A stretch of 64,000 nt of DNA from Nemopilema nomurai (GCA_003864495.1 ML133471.1:778001-842000); one strand, 5' to 3'. Counted from the stretch's first letter, positions 25,501 through 40,500 are shown. The notes: generated by a model not told the origin, from the letters alone. Program-made: numbers and translations.

Positions 25501-28500
25501 TAGTGCAATAAACCAAAGCATTTAGACCATTTTCAAAGTTAACATATTTTTTGGTATCCCTAAACTATACTCTTTGTTTCTTAGTCAGAAAGTCTGGAAG
25601 GTTTTCAAAAGAGGCTGCATATTAATTATAAGCTTTGGCACGATCGTTCTTCTCTTTAACTTAAAATGCAGTTTGAAAAATACACTCGAGAAAAAACCAA
25701 AAGACAAAAGGCCGTGTACCTGAATTGCTGGTGACGTCAGAACTGCATTTCTTGCAAATTCCCAAACAAGATGGGTTTCAGCATCCCTTACCGAAAGGTT
25801 TTCCTCTGAATCGTTTATCAGTATGAACTTAGGCCTTACGTCGACAATCATCGAAGGCAACGCAGGCCACTTTTGGAGCAGCTGGCATTGCAAATCCGGG
25901 CTGGCAGTGTCTGATGACGGTATGGGGCTCCTCTGTGGCAATATTCGGGGCGGTTGCTCTTCCACAATGGAACTGAGAGATCAAATACACTTTTGAATAG
26001 CAGCTCATATTGAAGGTCATTTCAAGTAGCAGCTTCATTTCAATAGGAAAATTATATACTAGCTTTGCATATATATCGTAAGCACAGTATGGGAACTCTA
26101 CCAAAGAAATAGAGAGAATCTTCACTTTATCTAGATCATTCCGGCATTCCAAAACGGATTTTCACTTGAATTTTGACTCAAAAAGCCCAACAAACACTAC
26201 GTTGAAATTGCTAGGTACTTGACTGCTCATCAAATTCATGCACAAATTTGCGATGATTGTTATTAATTACTAATTTAGGAAAACAAATTCCCCAACCTAT
26301 GTCGCAAAATAGAAACTTACCACTGATCACCATAAGGCCACTCGGCTTGAAAATCCACGGATAAGTCGATTTTCTTCTTTTTCTTCAAGATCTCCACAAA
26401 CGTCGTGTTGATAGGAATTGGTGGATCAGTGCACTCATTTGTACCTTCCAACTGGAAACTTACGTGGTACCAAGTATCGGCAGACAGGCTGAAGACCTGG
26501 GAAAAAGAACAAAATATAAGTAACCTGTTGTGGTATCTAGCACCAAAAAATACACAATCGAAAGCTCCATATCTAACTTTAGACACCAATAATCGTCTAT
26601 AATACTTGTTGGAGAAAAAAAGAACCTGGGACTAATCTATTTGCAAGAGATTCAGTGATTGATGCTCTAAAGCCCACTTCTGTAATGTTGCTTTTAAGTT
26701 TTGATTACAGATTCAAATGAGATGCAGCATCACCTCTGTTTCTGCACCACGACCGACCGAGTGAAGGTGGAACACTTCCTTATTGTCACGTGATGTGGCT
26801 TTCATCTCCACCGGCCAACGCAGATGATTTCGGACAATGAACATGGGACAAATGCAGACAGCAAGTTGGTCGAAATTGTCCTTTATGGTTCTTGTCACGA
26901 AATACCACACGTTCATAGATTCGTCTTTACTTGTCAGCTGAAAAGAACAATACCCTTGTTCTGAGAGTGATGAGATACAGGGCCTGTCTCTACGAACACA
27001 AGTTTCAAACATATGATGGCAGCCATTTATGATTAACAGCTCATTGATAAGCCTGTTTCATCCCCTTTTGGATTCAAAGGACAACAAAAATTCTGACTTG
27101 AGACAAAATCATTGGGGCTTGATCCTCAATTTCTAATTTCCAAACCATAACAGAAGGTCTTGACGTTTTATCCATTTATGACAACGATGGTCTTAGAAAT
27201 GATGATCATCTGACGAATCCACGCGACCTCTTAAGCAGCCAGCTATATCTCTATTTTGTTTTACAACATACTCTGGTAGATATACCATTAAATACATTAT
27301 ACCAGATGTGGTAGATATACAATGATTAGTAGCTCCTTTCGCAATGACTTTAGGCCTTTACGCGTATTAGTTGACTAAGGTTTTGAGACATGATACAGAA
27401 TTTCCATAGAGCCCTTGACCGTATGTCTAAAATGCTTCTTGTCTGCTCTTCATTTTTCGAACAGGCAAATGGACACCGTTACTATCTGAATCAGTTAATA
27501 AAGAACATGACACACAACAAGAGTTTACATTCTAATGTTCTCTTAAATTTTGGGAAATGATGATCTGGAAAACGTGGAATTTAACTACAACGAATTGATT
27601 TAAAAAGACCCTCGAAACAGTGCACCAATTCATTATATGTATACGGTCTTTTCAATGAAATTGCAATTCATACAAAATTTATAGTGAAGAATCGAGAGAT
27701 AGCAGTCATGCAGGTAGAAACAGCAGACAAAACTGACCGTCAAGGGCACACACAAGTCAGCTGCAGTTCCCGATGACAATGAAAGTGGCGTTGACCAATG
27801 ATGTTGGTCACCAGCAAGTTTCACGTACAATGATGTCACAGTCGTTGGAGAGAACGTCAACGAAGGCCTTGTAGTTTCACCAGGAATGATGAAGTTCTTC
27901 GGTACCTACGTCATCAAACACCCACAGTGATAGGAAATAGCAAGAAGACCAAGCAAAAGCACTTTGAGTACAACGTGTAACATACACGAAATTTTCTACA
28001 GGTCTTAATAATTTTTGCCTACAAACATGTGAAAAGAAGCGAGGGCTACTCAACAATGTGCTAGGCATGAGCTAAACAAAAAGTCCCGATGAGCCTTCTA
28101 GGAACGCCCTGAAACTGAATGTTTCTACCAGAAACCTAACATCTTTCGATAACAATAGCAAAAAGGCTCTTGTAATGAAGGTTGCTTGCTACCATATCAT
28201 CACTTGCAAGACAAGAAGTGGACAACACTGAATTTATTCAAATCAAATCGAACAACTTGGCTAGAAGGAAGAAAGAATTACTTTATTATACACAATATTG
28301 ACGTTAATTACAAAATATGCATCTTGTTAGCTGCAACATCTATCAAAACATTTGGCGAGAAATGAGGCTTGTAGCCTGGTGGTAAAAATTTGGAAATGAA
28401 GTACACGATGAATGCATCTTTCTTGGAGTACATTGGAGCCAAAATATTCACCTGGGAAATCTTTTGCTGCTTTAAGCGGCCAACTACCTCGACATGATGA

Positions 28501-31500
28501 AGGACCAACTCAAATTCCACTTCCCTCTTGAGGCAATTTCTAAATGTCATGCCACCTTTAAAAATGACCTTAAGAAAGGAGAAAAAAGCAATTGTTATTT
28601 AAAAAGCCAGAGGACGAAGAAAGAAAAGGCTAAAGTTTTAACTAAAAATAAAAGATCAGTATCATTTCAGTATAAATTCTCATTCAGCGACAAAAATCAA
28701 TGTGCGAGCAACAACTTTCTGCAACGCTAAGCTTTGTAAATTGATCATGATTCCTTGACAACATTTTACGTACAAAAGATGTTAAAGTTTACTTTCGCGT
28801 TTTTCAAACAACTGATATAATAGTACGACGCTTTGACTTTCCATTTGTAATTATCATATGATAAATCAATCTCAAAGACAGAAGTTAATTTCGCTGATGC
28901 AAAAAAGTATACATGGATTATCCAATGGCAAAACACAGCACACTCCAGTATCAATGCACCTAAGTGTAGCACAAATATCTTTTTAGAAAATTTGCTTACG
29001 TACAGTATACCTAGCAAAGTTCCTTGAAACAATAATATCGACTATGATTGTTTGGTGATATGAACCTTAGCACAAGATTCTGAGACACATTTAAGGCACA
29101 CTTGATAACCCTCTTTAATCAATATTACAGGTAAATGATGACCTGTTTTTGAACGCCACCAATATTCTTGACCTCGACGAGAATGATGGACGAATGGGTG
29201 CTGTGCTTGATCGTTCTAGAGCAGCCTTTCGAAGCATCGATGTCGAAGGGAGCACTCCACTTCCAGTCACCAACAGAATCAATGCAAACATGCAGCGTCT
29301 GGTTAGCAGCAGATCTCCAGCTATACGGGTACATTTGTCCGCTCGAAAGAAGAATGTCCTCATCGGTATCAACCTGAAGCAAAATTCGAAGCAATTTCAT
29401 CTACCAGTGGACAAAAACAAACAAATTATTATCATAAAAGCAACACCGAATCGAGTTTTCACATTTATTAATCATCGAAAAATGCACCTAAATTTAATGG
29501 AGTTGATGGAGTTGTATTTCTATTAAGAAAATACTGTGCCAAATATTACGTTTGTTTTTTGACAAAAGTTTCAAGCTTCAATGTAGAATTTCATATTTCG
29601 CAAGGCCTTTAGCTGACGTTTATGAATTCGAATGCATACTTTGCACTAGACATGTAATTTGCACTGAATATATTTTTTCAGATAAACAGTGAAAAGAAAT
29701 CTGTCAAAAAGGGTGGCATAAAATTGGCAGTGTTCGCTACAATGCGAAACTTCTATCCAAGAAACAATGCAAACAATTAATGTTATCAAAATGAAATTCA
29801 AAATAATCTTGATAAAAGACAAGTTGCTTTTCACCAAAAAATGATGACATAAACAAATAAAAGTCATTGTTACCTGGCCAAATCTCAATGGATCCTCTGT
29901 TTCATTGCAGATGACGTAATGATTCAACAGGGGTACCGTTCGTCCCTTTCCTTCGGATGACCAGTTTTCAGCAGTGAGCGCAAGCGTATGAAGCACGAAT
30001 TGGCTTGCAAAGATTCTTGCAGCTTTCACTTCGAAGTCGATCTTGGTTTTTATCAGATCCATTGAAGATTCATTGCCAGGCTGGGTGTCCTACAGGATAA
30101 ATTTAAACAAGTTCCAAACTGCGTCTATGCGATTTTTAGTCTAGGCTACTTCAAGCTCAAAATGCTGAATTTTTATATTAGAATTTTGTTTTACATCAGA
30201 ATGTAAGAAATACGAGAATTCTGTAACAAGGAAATTGTAGATTCGGATTACCTAAAGTCTAGCTGAAGACTCAAACTTATGACAAGAGACAAATATTTTT
30301 ACACTAATATACTTTCCTTTTTTGGAAATATATTATACTTTTAATTTTCATTATTAATTTTCATTTCCAACTAGAAAACAGTAAAGAGAAACTTTTGTGA
30401 ATAAGTTAGCATCGGTGCAATAATAATATCAAGGGTCTCTGACAATAAAAACGAAAAGTTATATCACATAGTTAGATAAAAACTGAATTAAAAGTTAGAC
30501 GCTGCAATTTTTCTTGGGTTTATAAATAGAGATTGATAATGTTTAGAACATACGGATTCAAGAGTAACTTCAGCCACGGATGAAGACAGCGTGAGGCATC
30601 TTCTCCAAGAGAGATCGTGGTAGTCCATTATGTCAACGGAGGCATCGAAGTCAAGTGCGAATTGCTGAGACTTCATTGCGCCAGCTGTGAAGGAGCTTTT
30701 GAGGAGGAAGTTGGCAAATTCTAAACGGCAAGCCTCTTGATTTGATGGGTAGGTATATGAGTCCAAAAAGAACGGCGAAAACTTCTGTGGAGGAGCTGAA
30801 AAAGAGACACCCTCGATACCATATTCAGCAGCGCAGGCTAGCAGTAAGAGGTTAAAGGCTTAGAAAGGCCGATGAAACGGAAAATGACTTAAATATTTAG
30901 CGTATATGAAATTTTACAGTTCTAAGTGACTTAATATATACCAATGATGAATGGATCATAGATAAATGTGTACAGCTGGAAATGGAAACTAGATATGTTG
31001 ATGCCTGCTTTCATAATGTAAGGATATTTGGGAATCTTATTCAAATGAATTACAGAAATACTCTTGAGAAAGAAAGAGCAGACATTCGAGCAAGAGCAAA
31101 GAAAACTTTCTTCCTCCTTAGCATTCATCTCGGTTTAAACGAAGTATATTGGCACAAACGTCGCTACCTTGTACCTATTTATCTACAAACGAACATGCAC
31201 AAAGAGAAGTAGCAAATTTGGTAGCAGAAATTAAATCTGCGGCATCATAAATCAATTCTGTATATATGACTGTGCGATACAATGCTGTATAAAATGGCAC
31301 GTGGTAAAAACTAAAGCCAATGGTTTCAGTAGATGCCCATATCATTTCGTCACCTTAATGCTAGATAATCAATCACGGTATAATGAAACTCACCATTTTC
31401 GCTAGTGTTGAAATGATTAGCAACTGTAACCTGAACGGAGCCCACTGACGCGGCAAAGAGCAGGTATGGGATTTTCTCAGGCATGTAGCAAGAGTCGACT

Positions 31501-34500
31501 TTGACGCAGGCCGCCAGGGAGGCGGATGATACTGGGGTCTTGTACACAGCTTGGACATGTTTTAGGATATCTTCAGGGATGACGTCACTATTAACGGAAG
31601 ATACAGAATGCAAAGGCTTTCGTGTTTATCTTCTAGAAAGAAAAGGGTCTAGAGACGAGGCAGCGAATAAGGCAAGGTGATTGGCAAAGGGTGAAAAGCG
31701 ACAAGAAAAGGGGCAATGAAAGGGGCAAGGTAGCTGGAAGAAAGTGGAGAATGTAAGGGGAATGAAAGAGGCAATAGAGGGGAAATAGAAGGAGCAAGGA
31801 AAGGGGCAAGGAAGGGCGAAAGGGTCAATGAGAAGGAAAGGGAAGAGAAAAATGCAAGCCAAAATTTAGTAAAATCAATTATCTAGTCATTCAGAAAAAG
31901 ACCAATTTACCTCCGCTCATCCGTCTCCGATTCAATAGCAACATCAACAACAATTTGCCATTCTTCAGAGGCAACATGATTGGCTTCGGTTGAACTGTGA
32001 AGTGGACTTGGAAAGGAAAGGGTCTCTGGTTTGTTTTGTGACAGGAAGAAGTGTCTGCAGGTTATGTAATCTTGTTCCAGGTGGTCCCAATAACGAATGA
32101 CACACGGAATCTTCAAAAAGAAACATTGATCAAATTTACGTGGTATAGAAAACAACAGAGGCGCAATTGTCAAGAAACCTAGAAGAGTGGCTTTATCAGC
32201 CTATCAGTCCAGTCAATCATCACATGATTCGAACACAGTCCGGCAAAAGTGCCAACAGTCGGAATAGCAATGGAATAGCTAGTATAGTCACCTCTGCCAA
32301 TTCATCGCCAACCATGACTTCATCAACGTGAAAAGGCAACGGCAGTATGGTAACCTCTTTCAGAAACCGAGGCTCCGGGTAGCGCCAGGTCATTGTGGGT
32401 GGTCGCTCAGCCTCTTCTTCAGAAAACATGATCTGACATGGCAGCGGGCGAGCTGCTTCTTGGCCTAGTCAAGCACAACAACAAAGTCATGCGAAAACTT
32501 TACTAGAAACTAAACATTTCTGAAAGAAGGCTGTCTCACAATAAAGAATTTCAGCTTAAAATAACTTTCATACGGTTAAATGGTAGATACGTTATAATTA
32601 CTGGAAGACCCGCAACTGGAAAAAATTCAAATGAAGAATTAAACATAAATCAGATGGATAAACCCAAATGAACCAAAACCATAGGATGTAAAGTACCGTT
32701 ACACATGACGTATGCAAAGTCGCCTGTTCTAAGGTCATCCTTGCTGACTTCAACAAAATCATTTCGTGTTGAGTCCATGTCCTTCGTTTCGGTCGAACAA
32801 GATGCAGTCCTCTTAAGGTCTTCTCCTTCTTTAGGCTTTTCGTCAAAAGAATTCAAAAGCAGCTGAATGCTCTCTAAATGAAGCTGACTGACTTGAAAAT
32901 GTACCAGTCCGCTTTTGAAAGATAGGATCGCCCGTGTTGTGGATACTCTTTAAAAAAAGAAGATAGGCCATCAATTTGTGAAATGCTAACAATAGGTTGT
33001 AAGAAGTGCCCAGGTTAGATTGAAAGTGCAATAGGAATGAAAATCTTATAAGAAACATAGACCAACTAATTTTCTACATTTAAAGTTTTAGCGTCAGGTA
33101 AACCAGCTAGAGTCTTAAAAGCAGCCTTCTCCAAATTTACTTGAAAATTTGCATTCTAGTTTTCAAATTTGGAATAGGAACAAATTTGATAAATCTCGCT
33201 TCAATGTAGAATTGCAAATGTTAGGAGAGGAAATTTCAAAGCAAGCAAAATAAACTAACATAAATATTGATAGTAAAAGACATCTGTGGCTCAGTAGCTA
33301 TGAACCTACCCTTGCCTTTCACCCGCTTTTTCTCGATCATTGAAATCCACTTCCGCATTGAACTGGAAGATGCACGGTAACAGCAAAGGACATGCTGATT
33401 GGCTACTGAGCAAACTGGTCTCAAAGCCATCGAGATCGAGCTTGAAGCAGCAACTGCTACGGCTTGCAGGGCCACTAGTCATTTCGCAGACGGCAGCAAG
33501 CGATCGGAATCCGGTGTTCAGCTTGCACTCGTGAGGCGCCTTGTGAGCGGAAAGAGAAACTAGAACCCTGTTCGTGTTTACAGTCAACTTGGCAATGGTT
33601 ATCGACTGGTTGGAGATTCTTTCTTTGGGCTTCTGCGGGGACCCATTTCCTGGTTCTTGAATAGAAACTGGCTTGTGAGCTGCTTCAAGCCTCCTTATGA
33701 ACACTGTTAGAACGTTCATCACTTTGAGAGAGAGGTCCAACTCTAATGGCCGATCAAGTCTCAACTTGAAGTCAAGCGAACTGTTCATTGCAGCTGTTAT
33801 CACAAGTGCAGATGGGTACAAGCCAGTCTTTTTGCAACGCTTTCCCTTACTTGTACTCAGCAAGACGTCATCAAAATTTGTGCGTTCTGGTAAAATTTGA
33901 ATCATTTTGTCTTCATGCGCAATGGCTGCTAGCACATCAAAGACATTCACCTCAAATGACCTTTCAGCGTCATAGAAGGATACGCTCATGGTCGGTTGAA
34001 TCAGCTCTGTGTAACAAATCGGCCTCAAATGCTCACTTTCTTCCAGGAACATCTGCTCACCTCTACAGCTGGCCACATGAAGGGCCAAAGAGAACTTCGA
34101 AATGCTGAGGAATAGCTCGAAGGGGCACTCAGATTCGGTGCTAGGGGTCTTCTCGATCACTGGACTGCTGGCCCCGTGTGTACTGCTTGCACCTTTGAGC
34201 GACTGCGCACTGGAGAAGCCACTGTCAAACGCGTCCGGACTTGTGTTTCCTTCCACCCGCTCCTGACTGACCGGGTCCGGATCAAGATCTTTGAATGACA
34301 ACGAAATTTGCACAGAGACACGCATCGCCAACTTTACCTGAACGACAAAAAGTAAAATATTGAAATAAAAAACTCAGGCACTAACACATGATATTATTTC
34401 TTGCAACCGACGAGCTATGATGTAAAATGTCTTCACAAAACTTTCTAACACTTTGTAGAAATTCCCTAAATGCAAGATTTACAATATGATAATCAAGTAT

Positions 34501-37500
34501 CGAACAATAATTAGCAAAACAATATCATCAGTGTCTTCTACATTACATGGACAGATATTAAAATTATTTACAAAGACAAGATACCTGTTCTGGGTTGCAG
34601 TGTGCAATGATTTCCTTTGGAAAGTTTATCTCGAGCGCTGTAGTGCAAATGTTAATGGCCTGTAAAAAACAAAAACAAAAGGCTTCATGATGAATCTGCA
34701 TCGTACGCAACCACACCTTGTTGTCAAAATTAAAATTAAAAAGGAAATGAAAAAAGGAAATGAAAAGAATAGTCAGAAAATCTGCCAGTCACACACACAC
34801 TTTTGTATGCATATAAAGCAGAAATTCAAAGGTTCATCGGTTTTTCTTTTTCTGTAGATTTACAAATGTTTCAAACGTCAACGGACCGTACCCAAAAGAT
34901 TTCATTACTCCCTAACATTGAACGTAATGCTTTGAGAGATTTAGTATAACTACAGAAACCACAGGCACCTCCAAATTTACAGGACCTTAAACTAAAACCT
35001 ATGCAAAAACATTTGTGCCCCTTAGATTTTCGAGGAAACTGCACGAAAATTATGGTTATATTCAATGAAAAGGAGTAGTACCTTATTTGTAGATTTTCTT
35101 TTTATCTGAATGGCAGGAGAAACAACTGATCGGCAGTCAAACTCTTGGAATATTGGGCTGACCTTGGCAGGTTGCCTGTCAGTTCTACGGGAGAAAAAAG
35201 ACAATGAGAACTAAAGAGATTATAGGTGGATAAAAATGAAGCAAGAGGCAAGGAACAATATGGTATAACAAGGATTACATTAGATACTTGGATAAATTGA
35301 AATAATTGTCTCTGCTTAACATATCAAGTTAAAATAGCACATATGTGTCGAAATAAAAAGCGGATGTCTGTCGTCAGAATAGGGTGAGGCCCCACAAGCC
35401 CAACTGTTCCCCCCTATTTTTTCCCCCAATTGTTTTTCCCCTAACAAGCCTAATTGTTTCCAGAAATGGTAGAGGGAGCCAGAACGTTTCAGGCAATTGC
35501 TTTTTTTGGGTTAGTATCATTGAAAGCTCTAAAGAGCACCACTGCTGCATACTTGTTACCATATGCAAGTAGCAATTCACATTCAAGAAGAGACAAAAAA
35601 CCGAAGGCTGGCTAACACGAGGACAAAAGTGCAATTTTCAAGGGTAATCATGTAAGCATAGGTTTTGCAGAAAATAGGGGACAAGGGAATGCTGAATTAC
35701 GAAAAAGGGTAGGTCAACGGTCAAGTCAAAGTAGCAACTTGCTTTACTTCGGTTCAATAGTTGCTTTACTTCGACAAATTCTTTGTGGAGTTTCAGCGTG
35801 ACTTGATGGATTTTACAATGAAATGAAAGCCTTCGTGACAACTAGAAAAAGAAGTATATAGGAACTTACACCATCTTGTAATTCCATTCCAAGGCTGGGT
35901 TCTGCCCATCTGCGTTTAGAGAGAGCTCTACCTCTGATGCTTCAGGGTTCTTAACTAGGTCACCCCATTTCCCAGTCCAAGCGCTGATGCCAAGTAAGTC
36001 AACCTTGTACTGCATATGCCATGCTTTTGTGCGCCTTCCATTGTCACGTTGATGTCTTCTTAGGGTGCGATACCAGTCTTTATGCAGAACAGTCGAAGAT
36101 ATCCTGTTTAGTGGATCCGACTTCACAACGGCAGATCGAATTTGAAACACAACCACATCCTCGTGTTGTGGGCCACCCTCTTTTTCGTTGGCTTTGGAAG
36201 GAAACACTTTGTCTCGTACTGGAGCTAGTATCCGAACTCCCATACATTCGACATCAAATTGAGGCAGAGGCTGGAAAGTGCCTTCTCGAGTGTTGTTTCT
36301 TTGGGTGTGAATGTTTTAGCTGGCTTTACAGGAATGCCCTTGTCAATTACGCCTTTTAAAGGCAAAAAGCTCATAGCAACATTGATAACAGGTTCAGTAA
36401 CCAATAACACATCAACTGCCTGCATAACTATATGGAACGATTGTTGTTTAGCTTCACTGTCACTTATGACGTACTTCGGGGATCGATCGCTAACATTGGA
36501 TTTCTCTTCAGGATCTTGAGCAGTTGGTATTATAGCAGCCTCTGATCGAATGGAATCGTGCCTCGTATTCATTTTTCCACCTGATAGTGGCTTTCTGGTA
36601 TATGTCACCGTCAGGAAAGATCCTAGCCTCGGTTTCTGCCCCGGGGGCTGGACATCGAAGGTATGATTGATTAGATCTTCGCACGACAGAAGAGAACCCC
36701 CAAAATCATCAAGCAGCCAGTTATTGTCTTGTGGCCTGAAATATCAAATTGCAAATAATTACCCATACCTATTTCTCCATGCATATTTATCCAATAGGGT
36801 TATGATTTGACGAACAACGGGGATTATTATAAGTCACATGAGCACTCTGCACTATGTTTAGAGCACCAAGGGCCTTCAATTGAATAATCAAACCATAATT
36901 CACGTGGCAAATGTCTTGATAACAAAAACCTTTTACATCCATCTACTTATAGAATAGATGACGAAAAAGATTGAAATAAGGCCAAAAGTACCTTAGATAA
37001 TAACTCTTGACAGAGATCGATCCAACCTTGCTTGTCATTTGAATCTCTTCCGCTCGATAATCGAAGGCAAAACTGAGATCCTCAAGCTGAAGAGGAATCT
37101 TGTAACAATTTCTTGTCTCGTGAGTTGGATCTCCGAAAAAAGTAACGGACATTTTTGGAATTATCCACTGCAGCCATAACGATACAGCCAAGTTGTCTTT
37201 TAATTCCTTGAAAGCAAAACGAATACGTTTTATAACTTTGCTCAAGCTAATTACATTCACATTGAATCAGGCATAGTCCCATCCAACATATCATCAGGTA
37301 TACTTCCATTTAACATAGAATAAAATTACCGCAGTTAGTTAAAAAAGACGAGCCTTGGTAGTGCTGATCCATAAGCTGCGGGTCACGGCCCTTTAAGACA
37401 CGAACATCAACTCCCTGCTGTTGACTGACTCCTTGAAAACTTATAACATTAAGGTCCTCTAGTTGAGGTATCAACTGTATCAGGACAAGATAGAATCAAT

Positions 37501-40500
37501 GATTACCCTTGGCGATGAGCAGGAGACCGACGTCTCTGTGGAGACACTCAAAGCGTCTGGCTGCTCTGCAGTTGATACTGTTGATACCGATCGTCGATCG
37601 ACATCTTTACTGGCTGATCGGTTTGATCTCGAATCACAATTTGTGACGTCTTCGCTTATGATTCGCTTCCCAAGATCACCACCCGCGCCTTTGCTGCTCA
37701 AATTGTCGATGACTTTCGTGAATCGAGGAAGTAGAGCGAGAACGACGCTCACCTGAAGAAAGAGAAGATGACAGAAATAGCGTTAATCGAAACTAAGCAA
37801 AAATGCTAAACTTTTTAGCGCAATTAACGAAACATCTGAGTGCTTGCTTTCGCTGGATCAAATTAGATCGAACCAAGGCCTTCAAAAATACCTTCAATCG
37901 AAGAGATTCTACAGCTGCAAATAGATTTCAGGCTTATTTCCTACCAGTCCTGGGAAAGATATCGACTTGAATCATTAATTTCAAGTCATCCACTGATTGT
38001 TAACTCGAGGCTGGAGAGACTGTTGTGACAAGCAAAAGAAAATAAGCAGAATAAATTCTTGGCATCACGAGAAACAATGCACTAAAAGCTTTGATATGGC
38101 ACTTACCTGCCTTTGAGATACGCCGATGGACACAGATGACAAATCAATATGAACACAAAAGGCAAGAGATTCCTGGTTCTTGTCCTTCAAGCCTTCATAA
38201 TTTTGACGGGGACTCTTTGACAGGGACTTGATCCCCACCAATGTCAATGAATCTTGCAAGAAGAGAAAGGGATTTTTACGGCCCTCTGGTGTCCTTGGAT
38301 TGGAGTGTGTTGCTGCAAGGAACATGGTCCACGGGGCCGGATACCAGAGGTAGCATAACTCAAAGCCTGTTCTTGAACACAAAACGTCAGCTGCTAGAAT
38401 ATAGACTGAGAATCCTTGTCCATTCAAGGCCCATGGTAATGAGTTATTTTGGGGCTCCTCTGACGAGTTTGTCACAAAAACGTCAGTTGACAAGTCAAAA
38501 TCCTTCATGTTTGAACTATTTATTTTGATACTTGGCAGAGTGACGACTAGCGTATCAGAAAAGCTGTCATTATGGCAAGCCTCTTTTATCGCCAATGGTA
38601 TGTTGTAGTGTGGTGTAGTGGTTTCAAGTCCTGTAAAAAGATTGTGGAACACTGCGAATGAGCGAATAAATTGGTATTAATTGATTACTACTCCAAAGAT
38701 AGTATTAAAAATAAAAACATTCATGGGTGATTAGCTGCAGTTAAGTGCATCTTGATTACTTTTTACAAATATATAAAAATGATTGTTAGAAGTATTGTAG
38801 ATGCATAACAAACTCAGAAACAATAAACATATGAACAGTGAAAATTGGCGCTCAAAATTTTTTCAACGCTTTTCATAGTCTGCAGAGAAGGGTCAAAGTG
38901 GTCATTATTTTAGCTTAAAGGATACCTCGATAGAATCTAATTTTCTTACCGTGTTTGGATGACTCAACTGGAATGAAGACTATGATAGCATCCATGTCCA
39001 CCTGATAGCATTAAATAGCAAGTCAACAAAATAGAAACAAACCATGCTACGTAATTGATTCTTAATATTTCACTTAAATCTGCTTTCTTCTATATGGAAT
39101 AACACATTCTCAAGGCAAATTTAATCTGGCTGTGAAAGTAGAAATCGGTTTTGCCATTTCACAGAAATTCCAGTAGCACTAAATCTCCAGAATTACACTC
39201 ACTATTATGTGAATAAGCTCTTTAAAATAGGGCCTTTTACATTGATCTTGGCTATTTCTAGCACAAAGAGATGCAATCTGATGTAAATGTTCTCACAACA
39301 ATAAACAAACTCACATAAAAATCACTTCAAAGTAAGCAAGCTTTTGCCTCTGACCTCTGACCCAAAAGGTCAAAGTTGTCTCTGTATGTCAGTGCCTGAA
39401 ACTTTGTTAGGAGACAAATGCGTGGAAATATAACCAACCTTTAAAATGAGTGACTTCATAATTTCCATGAAGTAGGACAAAAGATTCTCCTTATTGGTTT
39501 TGTTGCTTTGATGTCGCATCCTTTCCTCCTGCTTTTTATCGCGTTGGTCCAGCTCTTTGGACGTCTTAGAAGGCGAAGTTCCAAATACTAACAAAAACAT
39601 TTTTTATTAGAAAATAACTGTGTTGATTAAAAACTACAATGCATTAATCCTGAGGCTTGTGGAAATATTCTTTAATCTATTAGAGACCTCAGCTACGCAG
39701 AAAATTACACAGCCTACATCAAATGCAGTGTAAATATGGCATCACAAAATCAACAACCACACCTATTAAAATGGATAAAATTGCGTCCTTTGCTACTAAA
39801 ATAAGATAAGGAGCAATACCAGAGTACTTTCTAGTAATAGAGAATAAAGAAATCACAGCACTTACATCGGGCATACGACTTCTTCTTTGGAGTGCTGGCT
39901 GACATGCTTCGTGAAACGATACGTGATGGTCTCTTTTCAATGGCGCGAATTCTCTTTCTCAAAACAGAGGATGGCTTGTAATCAGTCCATTTGAGAAGTG
40001 ATTGGGTAACGAGAAAGACAATTCCTTTCGTTTCCAGCATAAACACTGCAGTTCCTAGAGGAAAGAAGCAATGTTTTTTCTGTGAAAAATGCTGTGAAAA
40101 TGATCATGGGTGCTTCCATCAGTGATAATGTGAAGACTGTGTGGAGCTTGGTTAGAACGTTTTTTCACTTTCAGGTTTGACGATGCCAATAAAAAACAGC
40201 GATCAGTCATAATGATATATATATATATATGAACCCTCCCCCCTTATGCAACATGCTTGATGTCGATATAACATACAAGGTACCAAGCCACTCCTCCACC
40301 GTCCCTCGTATTTCCTTTTCACCAAAACACCTTCTATGAGGACCAGTCAGGGCATCAATGCTGATTAACAAGAATCTTTATTTTCTAAAATTTTCGCTTA
40401 TTAAAATCTTATTAAAACTTATTAAAATCAAAATCAAGCCAAGTATGAGGATTTAGCACATTATCCTGCACTTGAAAACTGAGATGAAAGAACTTTGGTT

